Assembly (NCBI GenBank): GCA_052143655.1
Contig: JBKQSL010000023.1
Location: 1-23,486, forward strand
Direction: 5' to 3'
Source: CAVSUR01 sp052143655
GTDB taxonomy: Bacteria > Actinomycetota > Actinomycetes > Streptosporangiales > Streptosporangiaceae
DNA length: 23,486 bases
The notes under the pieces are model-generated. The model made no database searches. It was not told the DNA's origin and worked only from the letters and a program-made list of their open reading frames with translations. Within the stretch, counting starts at the first letter, position 1. The number at the start of each line of letters is the position of its first letter. The translations under genes were made by a program, and so were the position numbers. Below are positions 1 through 7,976 of the stretch, one piece after another.

Positions 1-254
1 TCAGCGAACTGGCCGTGGCCGGCGACACGGCCAGCGACGTCGAGTCGGGCCTGCGGGCCGGCGCGCGCCTGGTGGCCGGAGTGCTGACCGGGGCGGCCAG
101 CCGGGAGGAGCTGGAGCAGGCCGGCGCCCCGCATGTGCTGCCTGACATCACCGGCCTGATTGCGCTGCTCGGCCTCGGCCCGCAGCTGCCGCCGCCGGGC
201 CCGGATCAGCCGCCGACCGCGCCGGGCGAGCCTGCACCTGAGCTGGCGGGCTAG
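1..254 (+). CDS. HAD-family hydrolase, phosphonatase-like, C-terminal part (5' end outside window)
   Basis: The reading frame is open from the window edge (codons from position 3) to TAG at 252-254, so this is only the C-terminal ~83 residues. The segment A-G-D-T-A-S-D-V-E-S-G-L-R-A-G-A is the HAD motif IV region: the acidic pair binds Mg2+ in the phosphotransfer site. It is followed by AGVLTGA and an EELEQAGAPHVL stretch, typical of phosphoglycolate phosphatase- and phosphonatase-like HADs. From memory it most resembles the phosphonatase-like hydrolase group TIGR03351, close to PhnX. The nucleophile and cap domains are not visible, so substrate cannot be judged. The tail after ALLG is Pro/Gly-rich and probably disordered. 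It lies on the same strand as the transporter operon downstream but is separated from it by a pseudogene and the repressor gene. It could be any other class I HAD phosphatase. Confidence 0.8.
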   Translation, partial: SELAVAGDTASDVESGLRAGARLVAGVLTGAASREELEQAGAPHVLPDITGLIALLGLGPQLPPPGPDQPPTAPGEPAPELAG

Positions 255-262
255 CCGGCCAG

Positions 263-870
263 CTCAGCAGCGCGGCCTTCGCGAAGTACTCGATGCCGGG
301 CTCGATGTTCGACAGCGACCCGCCGTTGGCCAGCGCCGCCGCGTAGACCGCGGAGAACGCCGCGCTCGCCTGGGCGGGGTTGCCGTTGATCGCGACCTGG
401 CTCTTGTGGATCGGCTTGAGCAGGTCCTTGAACGAGGTCGGCGCGACCTTCACCTTCTTGGTGTCGTAGCCGATCGCCACGTAGCCGCCGTAGTCGCCGT
501 ACCAGGTGCCGTCGGCGGCCTTCTCGGCCGCCGGGATCTGGCTCCACGTCGCCACGTGGTCGGGGGCCAGCAGGTGCTCCTGGCACGTCCGGGGCCCGGG
601 ACTGCCCCTTGAGCTGCTGCATCGCGTTGATCTCGTCCTGGCTGGAGCCGTCCGGGTTGGCGTCATTGATTTTGATGCCGTACTTGGCGGTGAAGTCCTT
701 CATGATCGTGCCGTAGTTGGCCCAGTTGGCCGGCCGCGTGATCACCTTCAGGTGACCTTCCGCCTTCGCACTTCGGTTATTCCCTCCCACTGCGTGACCC
801 CGCTGGGGCCAGGACGCGAGCATCGTCGCGGGGAAAGTGACCAGTAAATTGCCGCCGAAGGGCCAGTTAA
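263..870 (-). pseudogene. Decayed, truncated duplicate of the solute-binding lipoprotein gene
   Basis: Read on the minus strand, two frames match consecutive parts of the solute-binding protein encoded at 2300-3421. One frame (about 775 to 610) gives AKAEGHLKVI, PANWANYGTI and NPDGSSQDE, matching AKAEGKLNVI, PTWANYGNI and NPDGSSQDE in the intact copy. The next frame (about 580 to 277) gives HVATWSQIPA, DYGGYVAIGYDTKK and NGNPAQASAAF, matching KVATWSDIPA, DYGGYMSIGYNSKK and NGNPTEANAAL. The frame switch near 590-610 goes with loss of about a dozen residues. The last ~140 codons are missing, cut off next to the HAD stop codon. The signal peptide region is eroded, but bases about 830-865 still resemble the leader of the intact gene at about 2239-2275. 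It is therefore a dead inverted copy, not expressed as a binding protein. Its outer limits are approximate. Confidence 0.88.
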
Positions 871-1053
871 AACTGGGAAATGAATGCTTTAGGCCGGGTT
901 GGTAATTCTCCTGAACCGCGGATCCGGCGGCCCGGCTGGGACTTGCCCCGCTGGCCCGGCTCATGCAAGGTGAGGCTCGGCGGCGCTCAGGCCCCGGGGC
1001 CGGCCCCGGAGGCCGCCCGCACGAGTCGGCCAGCCCGCAGCGCAGGGGGGAAC

Positions 1054-2073
1054 ATGGCAGCGGAGGCGGACGGGCCCGGCCGGCCGGCCGGCATCCGCGA
1101 CGTGGCCCGGCTGGCCGGCGTCTCGGTGGCGACGGCCAGCCTGGCGCTGAACGCCCAGCCGGGGGTGGCCGAGGAGACCCGCGGCCGGGTGCTGGCTGCC
1201 GCGCAGCAGCTTGGCTACCACGCGAACCCGCAGGCGCAGGCGCTGCGCCGCGGCCGGACCACGACGTACGGGTTCGTGGTCCGCAATTTCGCCAACCCGT
1301 TCTTCCTGGAGGTGCTCAGCGGCGCCCAGCAGATCGCGGCGCAAGCCGGCGCGACGCTGCTGGTGCTGGACTCGCGCTACTCCCTCGACCAGGAGCGGGC
1401 GCACGTCCGGCAGCTGGCCGCCCAGCAGGTGGCCGGGCTGGCGATCGCCCCGGTCGGGCCGGGGGAGTCGATCCGGTTCTGGCAGCAGCTGCGCCCCGGC
1501 GCGCCGGTGGTCGCGCTGAACGGCGCGGCCGCCGGGATACCCGGGGTATGCCGGGTCGGGCCGGACAACACGGCGGCGATCGAGCTGCCGATGCGCCGGC
1601 TGGCCGGGCTCGGGCACCGCCGGGTCGCGCTGCTGGCTGCGCCGCAGCCGCTGATGGCCGACCCGGACCGGCTGAGCCATTTCCTGCGGATGTCCGCCGA
1701 GCTGGGCATCGAGCCGTGCGTGATGTACTCGCCGCTGACGATCGCCGACGTGCAGCAGGCCGCGGCCGTGCTGCTGACCGGGTCGGCCGCGCCGACCGCG
1801 ATCATCACCAACTCCGACTACACCGCGCACGGGATCTACAAGGCCGCCCGCGAGCTGGGCCTGCCGGTCGGCCCGGGGGTCTCGGTCGTCGGCCACGACG
1901 ACCTGCCCACCTCCGAGCTGCTGGACCCGCCGCTGGCCACGATCCGGATGGACCAGCGGGCCATGGGCCGCGCACTGATGCAGCGGCTGCTGGAGCGGGC
2001 GCCGCACGAGGACTTCCGGGCCCCGGTCGAGCTGGTCGAGCGCGCCTCGCTGCAGCCTGCCGCAGTCTGCTGA
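1054..2073 (+). CDS. LacI-family transcriptional repressor
   Basis: This 339-residue DNA-binding repressor probably controls the transport operon that follows. Residues about 14-58 form the LacI helix-turn-helix (IRDVARLAGVSVATASLALN, then TRGRVLAAAQQLGYHAN), and AQALRRGRT is the hinge. From about residue 70 a periplasmic-binding-protein-like effector domain runs to the C-terminus, with VGHDDLPTSELLDPPLATIRMD near the end, typical of the family. The ATG at 1054 is chosen because a G-rich Shine-Dalgarno (AGGGGGG) lies 3 bases upstream and the family normally begins about 10 residues before the HTH. The upstream extension to 880 in the same frame is Pro/Arg-rich and not family-like. The gene stops 226 bases before the binding-protein start and reads toward it. 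The CG-centred palindrome at 2172-2189 is its probable operator. The effector is unknown, perhaps the transported solute or a breakdown product. Confidence 0.93.
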   Translation: MAAEADGPGRPAGIRDVARLAGVSVATASLALNAQPGVAEETRGRVLAAAQQLGYHANPQAQALRRGRTTTYGFVVRNFANPFFLEVLSGAQQIAAQAGATLLVLDSRYSLDQERAHVRQLAAQQVAGLAIAPVGPGESIRFWQQLRPGAPVVALNGAAAGIPGVCRVGPDNTAAIELPMRRLAGLGHRRVALLAAPQPLMADPDRLSHFLRMSAELGIEPCVMYSPLTIADVQQAAAVLLTGSAAPTAIITNSDYTAHGIYKAARELGLPVGPGVSVVGHDDLPTSELLDPPLATIRMDQRAMGRALMQRLLERAPHEDFRAPVELVERASLQPAAVC

Positions 2074-2136
2074 TCACCCGCCGTTCATGCGCCTGGTGAA
2101 CATCTGGTGATCGTGGCGACAACTCGGTAACGTCCC

Positions 2137-2166
2137 TTGACACCCCAGCTCAGGGTGGGTAAGCAT
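2137..2166 (+). promoter_or_regulatory. Probable promoter of the transport operon
   Basis: A perfect -35 hexamer TTGACA lies at 2137-2142. With a 17-base spacer the -10 position falls on TAAGCA at 2160-2165, a weak match to TATAAT. It is the only good -35 in the gap between the repressor and the binding-protein gene. Transcription would start near 2172, inside the proposed operator. The -10 assignment is uncertain. Confidence 0.55.
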
Positions 2167-2171
2167 ACCGA

Positions 2172-2189
2172 TGCTAAACGTTTTAGGCA
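2172..2189. promoter_or_regulatory. Probable LacI-family operator
   Basis: TGCTAAACGTTTTAGGCA is a near-palindrome centred on CG, with core AAACGTTT. Adding one C and one A to the left half would make it perfect. CG-centred palindromes of this type are the usual binding sites of LacI/PurR-family regulators. It sits just after the -10 of the promoter and next to a LacI-family gene, so binding would block initiation or early elongation. Confidence 0.68.
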
Positions 2190-2244
2190 TAACTGCCGAA
2201 TGCGGTTGGCGGGGAGGGACCGCTCACCTCCTGATAACGGTTAA

Positions 2245-2265
2245 GCGGCCTTTTCCGGCGGCCGC
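2245..2265 (+). other. Small hairpin in the leader of the transport operon
   Basis: GCGGCC at 2245-2250 pairs with GGCCGC at 2260-2265 across a nine-base loop. It lies between the operator and the Shine-Dalgarno. It has no T-tract, and no known riboswitch fold was recognised. The linear sequence here is partly retained in the decayed copy on the other strand, although the stem is not. Confidence 0.35.
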
Positions 2266-2299
2266 TTTCTGGGCTGGGGAACTGACAGGAGGCATTCGC

Positions 2300-3421
2300 G
2301 TGAGATCGTCGCATCGATTCGCGCTGGCAGGGCTTACCGCCCTCGCGCTGCTGGCCACGGGCTGCTCAAGCTCTGGGTCAGGCTCAAGCAGCAGTAAATG
2401 GGGCACGGCCGACTCGGCTGCGGCCGGCGGCGGAATGTCCGCACTGGTCAAGGCGGCCAAGGCCGAAGGCAAGCTGAACGTCATCGCGCTGCCGCCCACA
2501 TGGGCCAACTACGGCAACATCATTAAAACGTTCGGGAAGAAATACGGGATTACCGTCAACTCCGCTAACCCGGACGGCAGCAGCCAGGACGAGGTCGACG
2601 CGGTGAAGTCGGAAAACGGTACCTCCAAGGCGCCGGACGTGCTGGACATCGGAATGGCCGTCGCGCTCGCCAACACCAAGCTGTTCGCGCCCTATAAGGT
2701 CGCCACCTGGAGTGACATCCCGGCCACCCAGAAGGACCCGGGCGGCCTGTGGGTCCAGGACTACGGCGGCTACATGTCCATCGGCTATAACTCCAAGAAG
2801 TTCGGCACGATCACCTCGGTCAGCCAGCTGCTGGGGTCGAAGTTCCACAACGCGGTCGCGCTGAACGGGAACCCGACCGAGGCCAACGCCGCGCTCAACG
2901 GCGTCATGATGGTCAACCTGGCCGAGGGCGGATCGGCCAGCAACATTGCCACCGGCGTGAACTTCTTCCACAAGCTCAAGCAGGCCGGCAACTTCAACCC
3001 GGTGCAGGCCACCGGCGCGACGATCAAGGCGGGCACCACCCCGGTCGTGATCAACTGGGACTACCTGAACACGCCCGCCGCCGTCGGCCAGGGGTCGAAC
3101 TGGAAGGTCTTCGTCCCGTCCGACGCCACCCTGGCCGGGTACTACGCACAGACGATCAACAAGAACGCGCCCGACCCGGCCGCCGCCCGGCTGTGGGAGG
3201 AGTACCTGTACTCGCAGGGCGCCACCGACGGGCAGAACCTCTGGCTGCAGGGCGGTGCCCGGCCGGTCGAGATGACGGCCATGACGTCGAACGGCAGCCT
3301 CGACAAGACCGCGGCCGCCGAGCTGCCGCCGGTGATGGGCAAGCCGCTGTTCCTGACCGCGACCCAGGCCACCGACGCCGCCAACTACCTGGCGTCGAAC
3401 TGGGCCAACGCCGTCAAGTAG
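2300..3421 (+). CDS. ABC transporter solute-binding lipoprotein
   Basis: This is the substrate-capturing component of an ABC importer, a 373-residue lipoprotein anchored outside the membrane. The GTG at 2300 is chosen because AGGAGG lies 7 bases upstream and because it gives a classical lipoprotein signal peptide: R-S-S-H-R, a hydrophobic stretch, then LLATGC with the lipidated Cys at residue 22. A Ser/Gly-rich linker follows. The mature part (KAAKAEGKLNVIALPPTWANYG onward, with DYGGYMSIGYNSKKFG and INWDYLNTP) looks like the family 1/AfuA-PotD type 2 binding fold used for iron, polyamines, thiamine and 2-aminoethylphosphonate. The first permease begins 10 bases after its stop. A decayed inverted copy lies at about 263-870. 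The substrate cannot be read directly; an organophosphorus compound is suggested by the phosphohydrolase neighbours. Confidence 0.93.
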   Translation: MRSSHRFALAGLTALALLATGCSSSGSGSSSSKWGTADSAAAGGGMSALVKAAKAEGKLNVIALPPTWANYGNIIKTFGKKYGITVNSANPDGSSQDEVDAVKSENGTSKAPDVLDIGMAVALANTKLFAPYKVATWSDIPATQKDPGGLWVQDYGGYMSIGYNSKKFGTITSVSQLLGSKFHNAVALNGNPTEANAALNGVMMVNLAEGGSASNIATGVNFFHKLKQAGNFNPVQATGATIKAGTTPVVINWDYLNTPAAVGQGSNWKVFVPSDATLAGYYAQTINKNAPDPAAARLWEEYLYSQGATDGQNLWLQGGARPVEMTAMTSNGSLDKTAAAELPPVMGKPLFLTATQATDAANYLASNWANAVK

Positions 3422-3431
3422 CGAGCGATCC

Positions 3432-4301
3432 TTGGCTGTCGCCACTGCGACTGACGCGACCAGCGCCCGGCCCGGCAGGGCCGGGCGCTGGCGCCCGCAT
3501 GGTGCCTGGCTCGGCACCGTCCCGTTCCTCGGCTATGTCGGAGTGTTCCTGCTGCTGCCGACCGGGATCGTCGTGTGGAACGCATTCCGCAATCCGGCTG
3601 GCCAGTTCGCTCCCGCCAGCATCAAGGCGCTCACCAGCCCGGCCGTGCGCACCGTCTTCACCGGGTCGATCGAGCTGTCGGTGCTCTCCGCGCTGATCGG
3701 GGCGGTGTGCGGCGCCATCCTGGCGTACGCGGTGGCCGCGGGGAACCCGGACGGCGTGGTGCGCCGCGTCTATATCGCCGCGTCCGGCGTGCTGGCTCAG
3801 GTCGGCGGGGTCACGCTGGCTTTCGCCTTCCAGGCGCTGATCGGGCCGGCCGGGCTGCTGATGCACGCCAGCTGGTACTTCAACTTCCCGTGGGGCATCA
3901 TGCTGATCTACGCCTACTTCCAGATCCCGCTGATGGTGCTGGTGTTCCTGCCGGCCATCGATGGCCTGAAGATCCAGTGGCGGGAGGCAGCCGAGAGCCT
4001 CGGCGGCTCGACCTGGCGGTACTGGCGGCACGTCGGCGTCCCGCTGCTGACGCCAGCCTTCCTCGGCGCTCTGCTGCTGCTGTTCGCTAACGCGCTGTCG
4101 GCCTACGCGACGATCTTCGCCTGGGAGGACCAGATCGCCTACACGGTGCCGCAGGAGATCTACATTGCGATCAACAGCGAGGTCGGGCTGAGCAATGTCA
4201 ACGTGGCCGATGTGCTGGCCCTCGGGATGGTGATCCTGGTGGCGCTCGTCATGACGGGATATGCGCTGCTGCAGCGGAGGGCGGCCCGATGGCTGCAGTA
4301 A
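3432..4301 (+). CDS. ABC transporter permease (first subunit)
   Basis: This 289-residue inner-membrane subunit forms half of the translocation channel. It has a short basic N-terminus, then about six hydrophobic segments beginning GTVPFLGYVGVFLLLPTGIV. Residues 185-204 (EAAESLGGSTWRYWRHVGVP) are the EAA loop that docks onto the ATPase. The start is probably TTG at 3432, ten bases after the binding-protein stop. No in-frame ATG or GTG is better placed before the first membrane segment, and the Shine-Dalgarno is weak, so translation probably depends on coupling to the upstream gene. The stop overlaps the next permease by 13 bases. The family is the AfuB/PotB-like binding-protein-dependent permease group. 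Confidence 0.92.
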   Translation: MAVATATDATSARPGRAGRWRPHGAWLGTVPFLGYVGVFLLLPTGIVVWNAFRNPAGQFAPASIKALTSPAVRTVFTGSIELSVLSALIGAVCGAILAYAVAAGNPDGVVRRVYIAASGVLAQVGGVTLAFAFQALIGPAGLLMHASWYFNFPWGIMLIYAYFQIPLMVLVFLPAIDGLKIQWREAAESLGGSTWRYWRHVGVPLLTPAFLGALLLLFANALSAYATIFAWEDQIAYTVPQEIYIAINSEVGLSNVNVADVLALGMVILVALVMTGYALLQRRAARWLQ

Positions 4302-5140
4302 CGTCGGTCGGCGAGGCGCCGCTGGCCGCTCCGGCGCCGGGCCGGCCCGGCATGCAGGCCGGCCGCCGCCGGAGGCTGAACGCCTTCCGCTACGTGGTCT
4401 TCACCCTCTTCGGCCTGTTCTTCCTGCTGCCGCTGCTGGCCACGGCCCGCTACTCGCTGGAGGGCAGCAAGCTCGGCACCTGGTCGGTGGCGCCGTGGAA
4501 GCAGATCGTCTCCTACCCCGGCCTGCTCAGCGCGATCGAGATCCAGCTGGAACTGGCCGCTCTGACCTGCCTGGGCGTCCTGGTGCTGCTGGTGCCGACG
4601 ATGATCTGGGTCCGGCTGCGGGTGCAGCGCTTCAGCCGGACGCTCGAGTTCATCTGCGTGCTGCCGCTCACCATTCCCGCGATCGTGATGGTGGTCGGCC
4701 TTGGCCCGATCTACAACCGGATCGAGCACTACAACATCTCCGCGCTGATGCTGTTCTGGGCCTACGTCATCCTCGTGCTGCCCTACGCCTACCGGGCCCT
4801 TTCCGCCGGGCTCGGCGCGATCGACGTCACGACCCTGGCCGAGGCTGCCCGCAGTCTGGGGGCAAGCTGGCTCACGGTGATGTGGCGGGTCATCGTGCCG
4901 AACATGAGCCAGGCGATACTCAACGCGACGCTGCTCAGCGCGGCGCTGGTGCTCGGCGAGTTCACCCTGGCCGAGATCCTGAACTACGTCACGCTGCCGG
5001 TCGCGCTGTTTAACATCAGCCGGGCCACGACCAACGCCGGGGTGCTGTTCTCCACCTCGCTGGCCGCGCTGCTGTTCGCGTTCGTGCTGCTGCTGATCCT
5101 GTCTTACGTCGGCCGGCGGCGGCGCCGTAGCCGGGGATGA
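4289..5140 (+). CDS. ABC transporter permease (second subunit)
   Basis: This 283-residue membrane protein is the partner permease of the importer. The ATG at 4289 lies inside the end of the preceding gene (13-base overlap), with GGAGG eight bases upstream, so the two subunits are translationally coupled. After a basic cytoplasmic N-terminus (AGRRRRLNAFRYVV) there are about six membrane segments. Residues 185-204 (EAARSLGASWLTVMWRVIVP) form the EAA loop, at the same residue numbers as in the first permease. The C-terminus is Arg-rich (GRRRRRSRG) and cytoplasmic. The ATPase gene starts 12 bases after the stop. It belongs to the PotC/AfuB-like permeases; as with its partner, the solute is unknown. 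Confidence 0.92.
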   Translation: MAAVTSVGEAPLAAPAPGRPGMQAGRRRRLNAFRYVVFTLFGLFFLLPLLATARYSLEGSKLGTWSVAPWKQIVSYPGLLSAIEIQLELAALTCLGVLVLLVPTMIWVRLRVQRFSRTLEFICVLPLTIPAIVMVVGLGPIYNRIEHYNISALMLFWAYVILVLPYAYRALSAGLGAIDVTTLAEAARSLGASWLTVMWRVIVPNMSQAILNATLLSAALVLGEFTLAEILNYVTLPVALFNISRATTNAGVLFSTSLAALLFAFVLLLILSYVGRRRRRSRG

Positions 5141-5151
5141 GGTAACTGACC

Positions 5152-6261
5152 GTGACTACGCCAGTGTCCAGCACCGGCGACCGCGCGTCCCGCACCGCGG
5201 TCGAGGTCAGGATGGAAGGGCTGCGCCGGGAGTACGGCCCGGTGATCGCCCTGGACGGGCTCGACCTGACCATGCGGCCCGGCGAGCTCGTTGCGCTGCT
5301 CGGCCCGTCGGGCTGCGGCAAGACCACCACGCTGCGGCTGCTGGCCGGGCTGGAGGACGCCGACGGCGGGCACATCACCGTGGGGGGCAGGGACCTGACT
5401 CATGTCCGCGCCAGCAAGCGCGACATGGGCATGGTGTTCCAGGCCTACTCGCTGTTCCCGCACCTGACCGTGCAGCAGAACGTGGCGTTCGGGCTGCGGC
5501 TGCGCAAGGTCGCCGCCGCGGCCCGGGACAAGCGGGCGCTGGAGATGCTGGACCTGGTGGGCCTGTCCGGGCAGGCCGGCCGCTACCCGCACCAGCTGTC
5601 GGGCGGCCAGCAGCAGCGCGTCGCCCTCGCCCGCGCGCTGGCCATCGAGCCGCAGGTGCTGCTGCTGGACGAGCCGCTGTCGGCGCTGGACGCGAAGGTC
5701 CGGGCTCAGCTGCGGGACCAGATCCGGCGGATTCAGCTGGAGGTCGGCATCACCACCCTGTTCGTGACCCACGACCAGGAAGAAGCACTCGCCATCGCCG
5801 ACCGGGTCGGGGTGATGAGGGAGGGGCAGCTGGAGCAGCTGGCCCCGCCGACTGAGGTGTACTCCCGGCCGGCCACCGCGTTCGTGGCCGAGTTCGTCGG
5901 GCTGACCAACCGGCTGCCCGGCACGGTCAGCGGGACTGCAGTCACGGTCCGCGGCCGCGACCTGCCGCTGGTGGACACGACCACGCCGCCGGGACAGGTG
6001 GTCGCGCTGGTACGCCCCGAGGCCGTGACGCTAGCCAGCAGCGAGCGGGCCGAGTCCGGGCCGCTGACCGGCAGCGTGATCGCCACCACGTTCCTCGGTG
6101 CGACCAGCCGGGTCACCGTGGACCTGGGCGACACCACAATCATGGCGCAGCTGCCCACCTCGGAGGCAGCGGCTTTGACCGCGGGCAGCCAGGTCACCCT
6201 GTCGATCCGGCCGGACCCGGTGCTGGTGTCCGCCGATGGCCCGGCTGCGAGCGAGGGTTGA
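5152..6261 (+). CDS. ABC transporter ATP-binding protein
   Basis: This 369-residue ATPase energises the importer from the cytoplasmic side. Visible motifs are Walker A GPSGCGKTT (51-59), Q-loop Gln97 (MVFQAYSLFPHLTV), signature LSGGQQQ (149-155), Walker B VLLLDEP (169-175), D-loop SALD and switch His207 (VTHDQEEA). The ATPase domain ends near residue 240. The remaining ~125 residues form a TOBE-like regulatory or substrate-sensing domain (VALVRPEAVTL, then VIATTFLGATSRVTVDLG), as in PotA/FbpC/PhnT-type ATPases. The start is GTG at 5152, with GATGAGGT upstream overlapping the stop of the second permease. The next gene begins inside its last codons (TTGA overlap). The fold points to the polyamine/iron/aminoethylphosphonate importer group and does not by itself identify the solute. 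Confidence 0.95.
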   Translation: MTTPVSSTGDRASRTAVEVRMEGLRREYGPVIALDGLDLTMRPGELVALLGPSGCGKTTTLRLLAGLEDADGGHITVGGRDLTHVRASKRDMGMVFQAYSLFPHLTVQQNVAFGLRLRKVAAAARDKRALEMLDLVGLSGQAGRYPHQLSGGQQQRVALARALAIEPQVLLLDEPLSALDAKVRAQLRDQIRRIQLEVGITTLFVTHDQEEALAIADRVGVMREGQLEQLAPPTEVYSRPATAFVAEFVGLTNRLPGTVSGTAVTVRGRDLPLVDTTTPPGQVVALVRPEAVTLASSERAESGPLTGSVIATTFLGATSRVTVDLGDTTIMAQLPTSEAAALTAGSQVTLSIRPDPVLVSADGPAASEG

Positions 6262-7952
6262 GCGGCCACCACGCGCCGCTGACCACTGACCGCCGTCTCG
6301 GCCCCGGCCCGGTGCTGCGCCGCGGCGCAGCCGCGGCCTATCACGCCGTCACGGTCATCGAGGGCGAGCCGCACCTGGTCCGGGCCGATCTCGGGCCGCC
6401 GCCGGATCCGGGCCGCGAGCGGCCGCCCGCTGCCGGGCGGCCGCTGCTGTGCCTGGCCCACGTCACCGACCTGCAGCTGGCCGACGTGCAGTCACCGGCC
6501 CGCTTCGAGTTCCTGAACCGGTACTTCGCCGACCCCCGGTACGCGCTGATCGTGCCGGTGCAGCGGCCGCAGGAGGCGCTGACCGCGCACGCGGTCGAGG
6601 CGACCGTGCGCACGCTCAACACGGTGCGCGGGCCGGTCACCGGGCTGGCCCCGCAGCTGGCCGTGACCACCGGCGACGCGATCGACAACGCGCAGTGGAA
6701 CGAGCTGGCCGCCTTCCTGGCGCTGCTGGACGGCGGCCTGGTCAATCCGAACTCCGGCGGTCCCGGCTATCAGGGGGTGCAGTCCCTGGACTGGCCCGAC
6801 GACATCTTCTGGAAGCCCGACGGCCCCGGCCGGGACGGGCACGACTACTTCCGCCAGCAGTTCGGCTTCCCGCACCATCCCGGGCTGCTGGAGCGGGCCA
6901 TGCGCGCGTTCACCGCCGGCGGCCTGGCCAGGCCGTGGCTGTCCTGCTTCGGCAACCACGAGGCGCTCAACCAGGGCGTCGGACGGGCCACGCCCGGCCT
7001 GGCGCGGGCCCTGACCGGCGGGCGCAAGCCAGCCGCGCTGCCGCCGGGCTTCGACCACGACAAGGCGCTGGAGCTGTTCACCGACCAGCCCGACGCGTTC
7101 ATGGCCGGGCCGTCCCGGCCGGTCAGGCCCGACCCGGCGCGCTGCCCGGTCACCCGGCAGGAGTTCGTCGAGGCGCATTTCCAGCCCGGGGCCCGGCCGC
7201 TCGGGCACGGGTTCAGCGCGCAGAACCGGCGCGACGGCACCGCCTACTACGCCTACGACACCCCGGCTGTGCGGCTCATCGCGCTGGACACCACCTGCCT
7301 GGCCGGCGGCGCGGCCGGCTGCCTGGACACCGTCCAGGCCCGCTGGCTGGAAGCCCGGCTCGCCGAGGTGCACACCCGGTACCGGGCCCCGGACGGCACT
7401 GAGATCCGCACCGATGCCGACGACCGGCTGGTGATCTTGTTCTCCCACCACGGGCTGGAGACGCTCACCAGCACCCGGCACGCCGGGCCGGACGGCGAGC
7501 CGCTGCTGGCCGCCGCCGACCTGCTGGCGCTGCTGCACCGGTTCGGCAACGTGGTGCTCTGGCTCAACGGCCACACCCACGCCAACACGATCCGGCTGCG
7601 GCCCGATCCCGGCCATCCCGGCCGCGGCTTCTGGGAGGTCACCACCTGCGCGGTCATCGACTGGCCGTGCCAGACCCGGCTGGTCGAGCTGGCCGACCAC
7701 GGCGACTACCTGTCCATCGCCTGCACGATGGTCGACCACGACAGCCCGCCGGTGCCCGCCGAGCTGTCCAGCGTGACCGGGCTGGCCTCGCTGCACCGCG
7801 AGCTGGCCGCCAACATCCCGCTGCGCGGCGCCCACCACACCGGCGGCACCGGCCTGCCGCCCGACCGCAACGTCGAGCTGCGGCTGACGCCACCGTTCCC
7901 GCTGGACCGGGCGCCCGGAGCAGCAGCCGCCGAGGCGGCCCGGGCCGGCTAG
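6258..7952 (+). CDS. Metallophosphoesterase, TIGR03767-like
   Basis: This 564-residue calcineurin-like metallophosphoesterase is the last gene of the transport operon. The probable start is TTG at 6258, overlapping the ATPase stop as TTGA, with GCGAGGG upstream. Dinuclear-metal motifs are visible: VTDLQLADVQ (residues 69-78), TTGDAIDN (137-144), FGNHE (231-235), FSHHG (395-399) and NGHTHAN (437-443). Motif I reads D-x-Q where the superfamily normally has D-x-H. There is no obvious signal peptide, so it probably acts in the cytoplasm on the imported compound. The length and the QSPARFEFLNRY segment recall the actinobacterial TIGR03767 group (assigned from memory, not by search). It would hydrolyse a phosphomono- or phosphodiester, so the operon may both import and dephosphorylate an organophosphate. 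The exact substrate is unknown. Confidence 0.88.
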   Translation: MSGHHAPLTTDRRLGPGPVLRRGAAAAYHAVTVIEGEPHLVRADLGPPPDPGRERPPAAGRPLLCLAHVTDLQLADVQSPARFEFLNRYFADPRYALIVPVQRPQEALTAHAVEATVRTLNTVRGPVTGLAPQLAVTTGDAIDNAQWNELAAFLALLDGGLVNPNSGGPGYQGVQSLDWPDDIFWKPDGPGRDGHDYFRQQFGFPHHPGLLERAMRAFTAGGLARPWLSCFGNHEALNQGVGRATPGLARALTGGRKPAALPPGFDHDKALELFTDQPDAFMAGPSRPVRPDPARCPVTRQEFVEAHFQPGARPLGHGFSAQNRRDGTAYYAYDTPAVRLIALDTTCLAGGAAGCLDTVQARWLEARLAEVHTRYRAPDGTEIRTDADDRLVILFSHHGLETLTSTRHAGPDGEPLLAAADLLALLHRFGNVVLWLNGHTHANTIRLRPDPGHPGRGFWEVTTCAVIDWPCQTRLVELADHGDYLSIACTMVDHDSPPVPAELSSVTGLASLHRELAANIPLRGAHHTGGTGLPPDRNVELRLTPPFPLDRAPGAAAAEAARAG

Positions 7953-7976
7953 CGCCGCGCGTGCTTCCCGGGGGGG

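Noticed and set aside
875..910. A second LacI operator (CCTAAAGCATTC on the minus strand) upstream of the decayed binding-protein copy
   Set aside because: The match to the 2172-2189 site is weak and not palindromic; at best it is an eroded site.
251..964. A 237-codon minus-strand open frame as an intact gene
   Set aside because: Only the middle matches the binding protein; the second half is in the wrong frame, so it is part of the pseudogene.
880..1053. Longer N-terminus of the LacI regulator
   Set aside because: The extension is Pro/Arg-rich, unlike the family, and a strong G-rich Shine-Dalgarno precedes the ATG at 1054.
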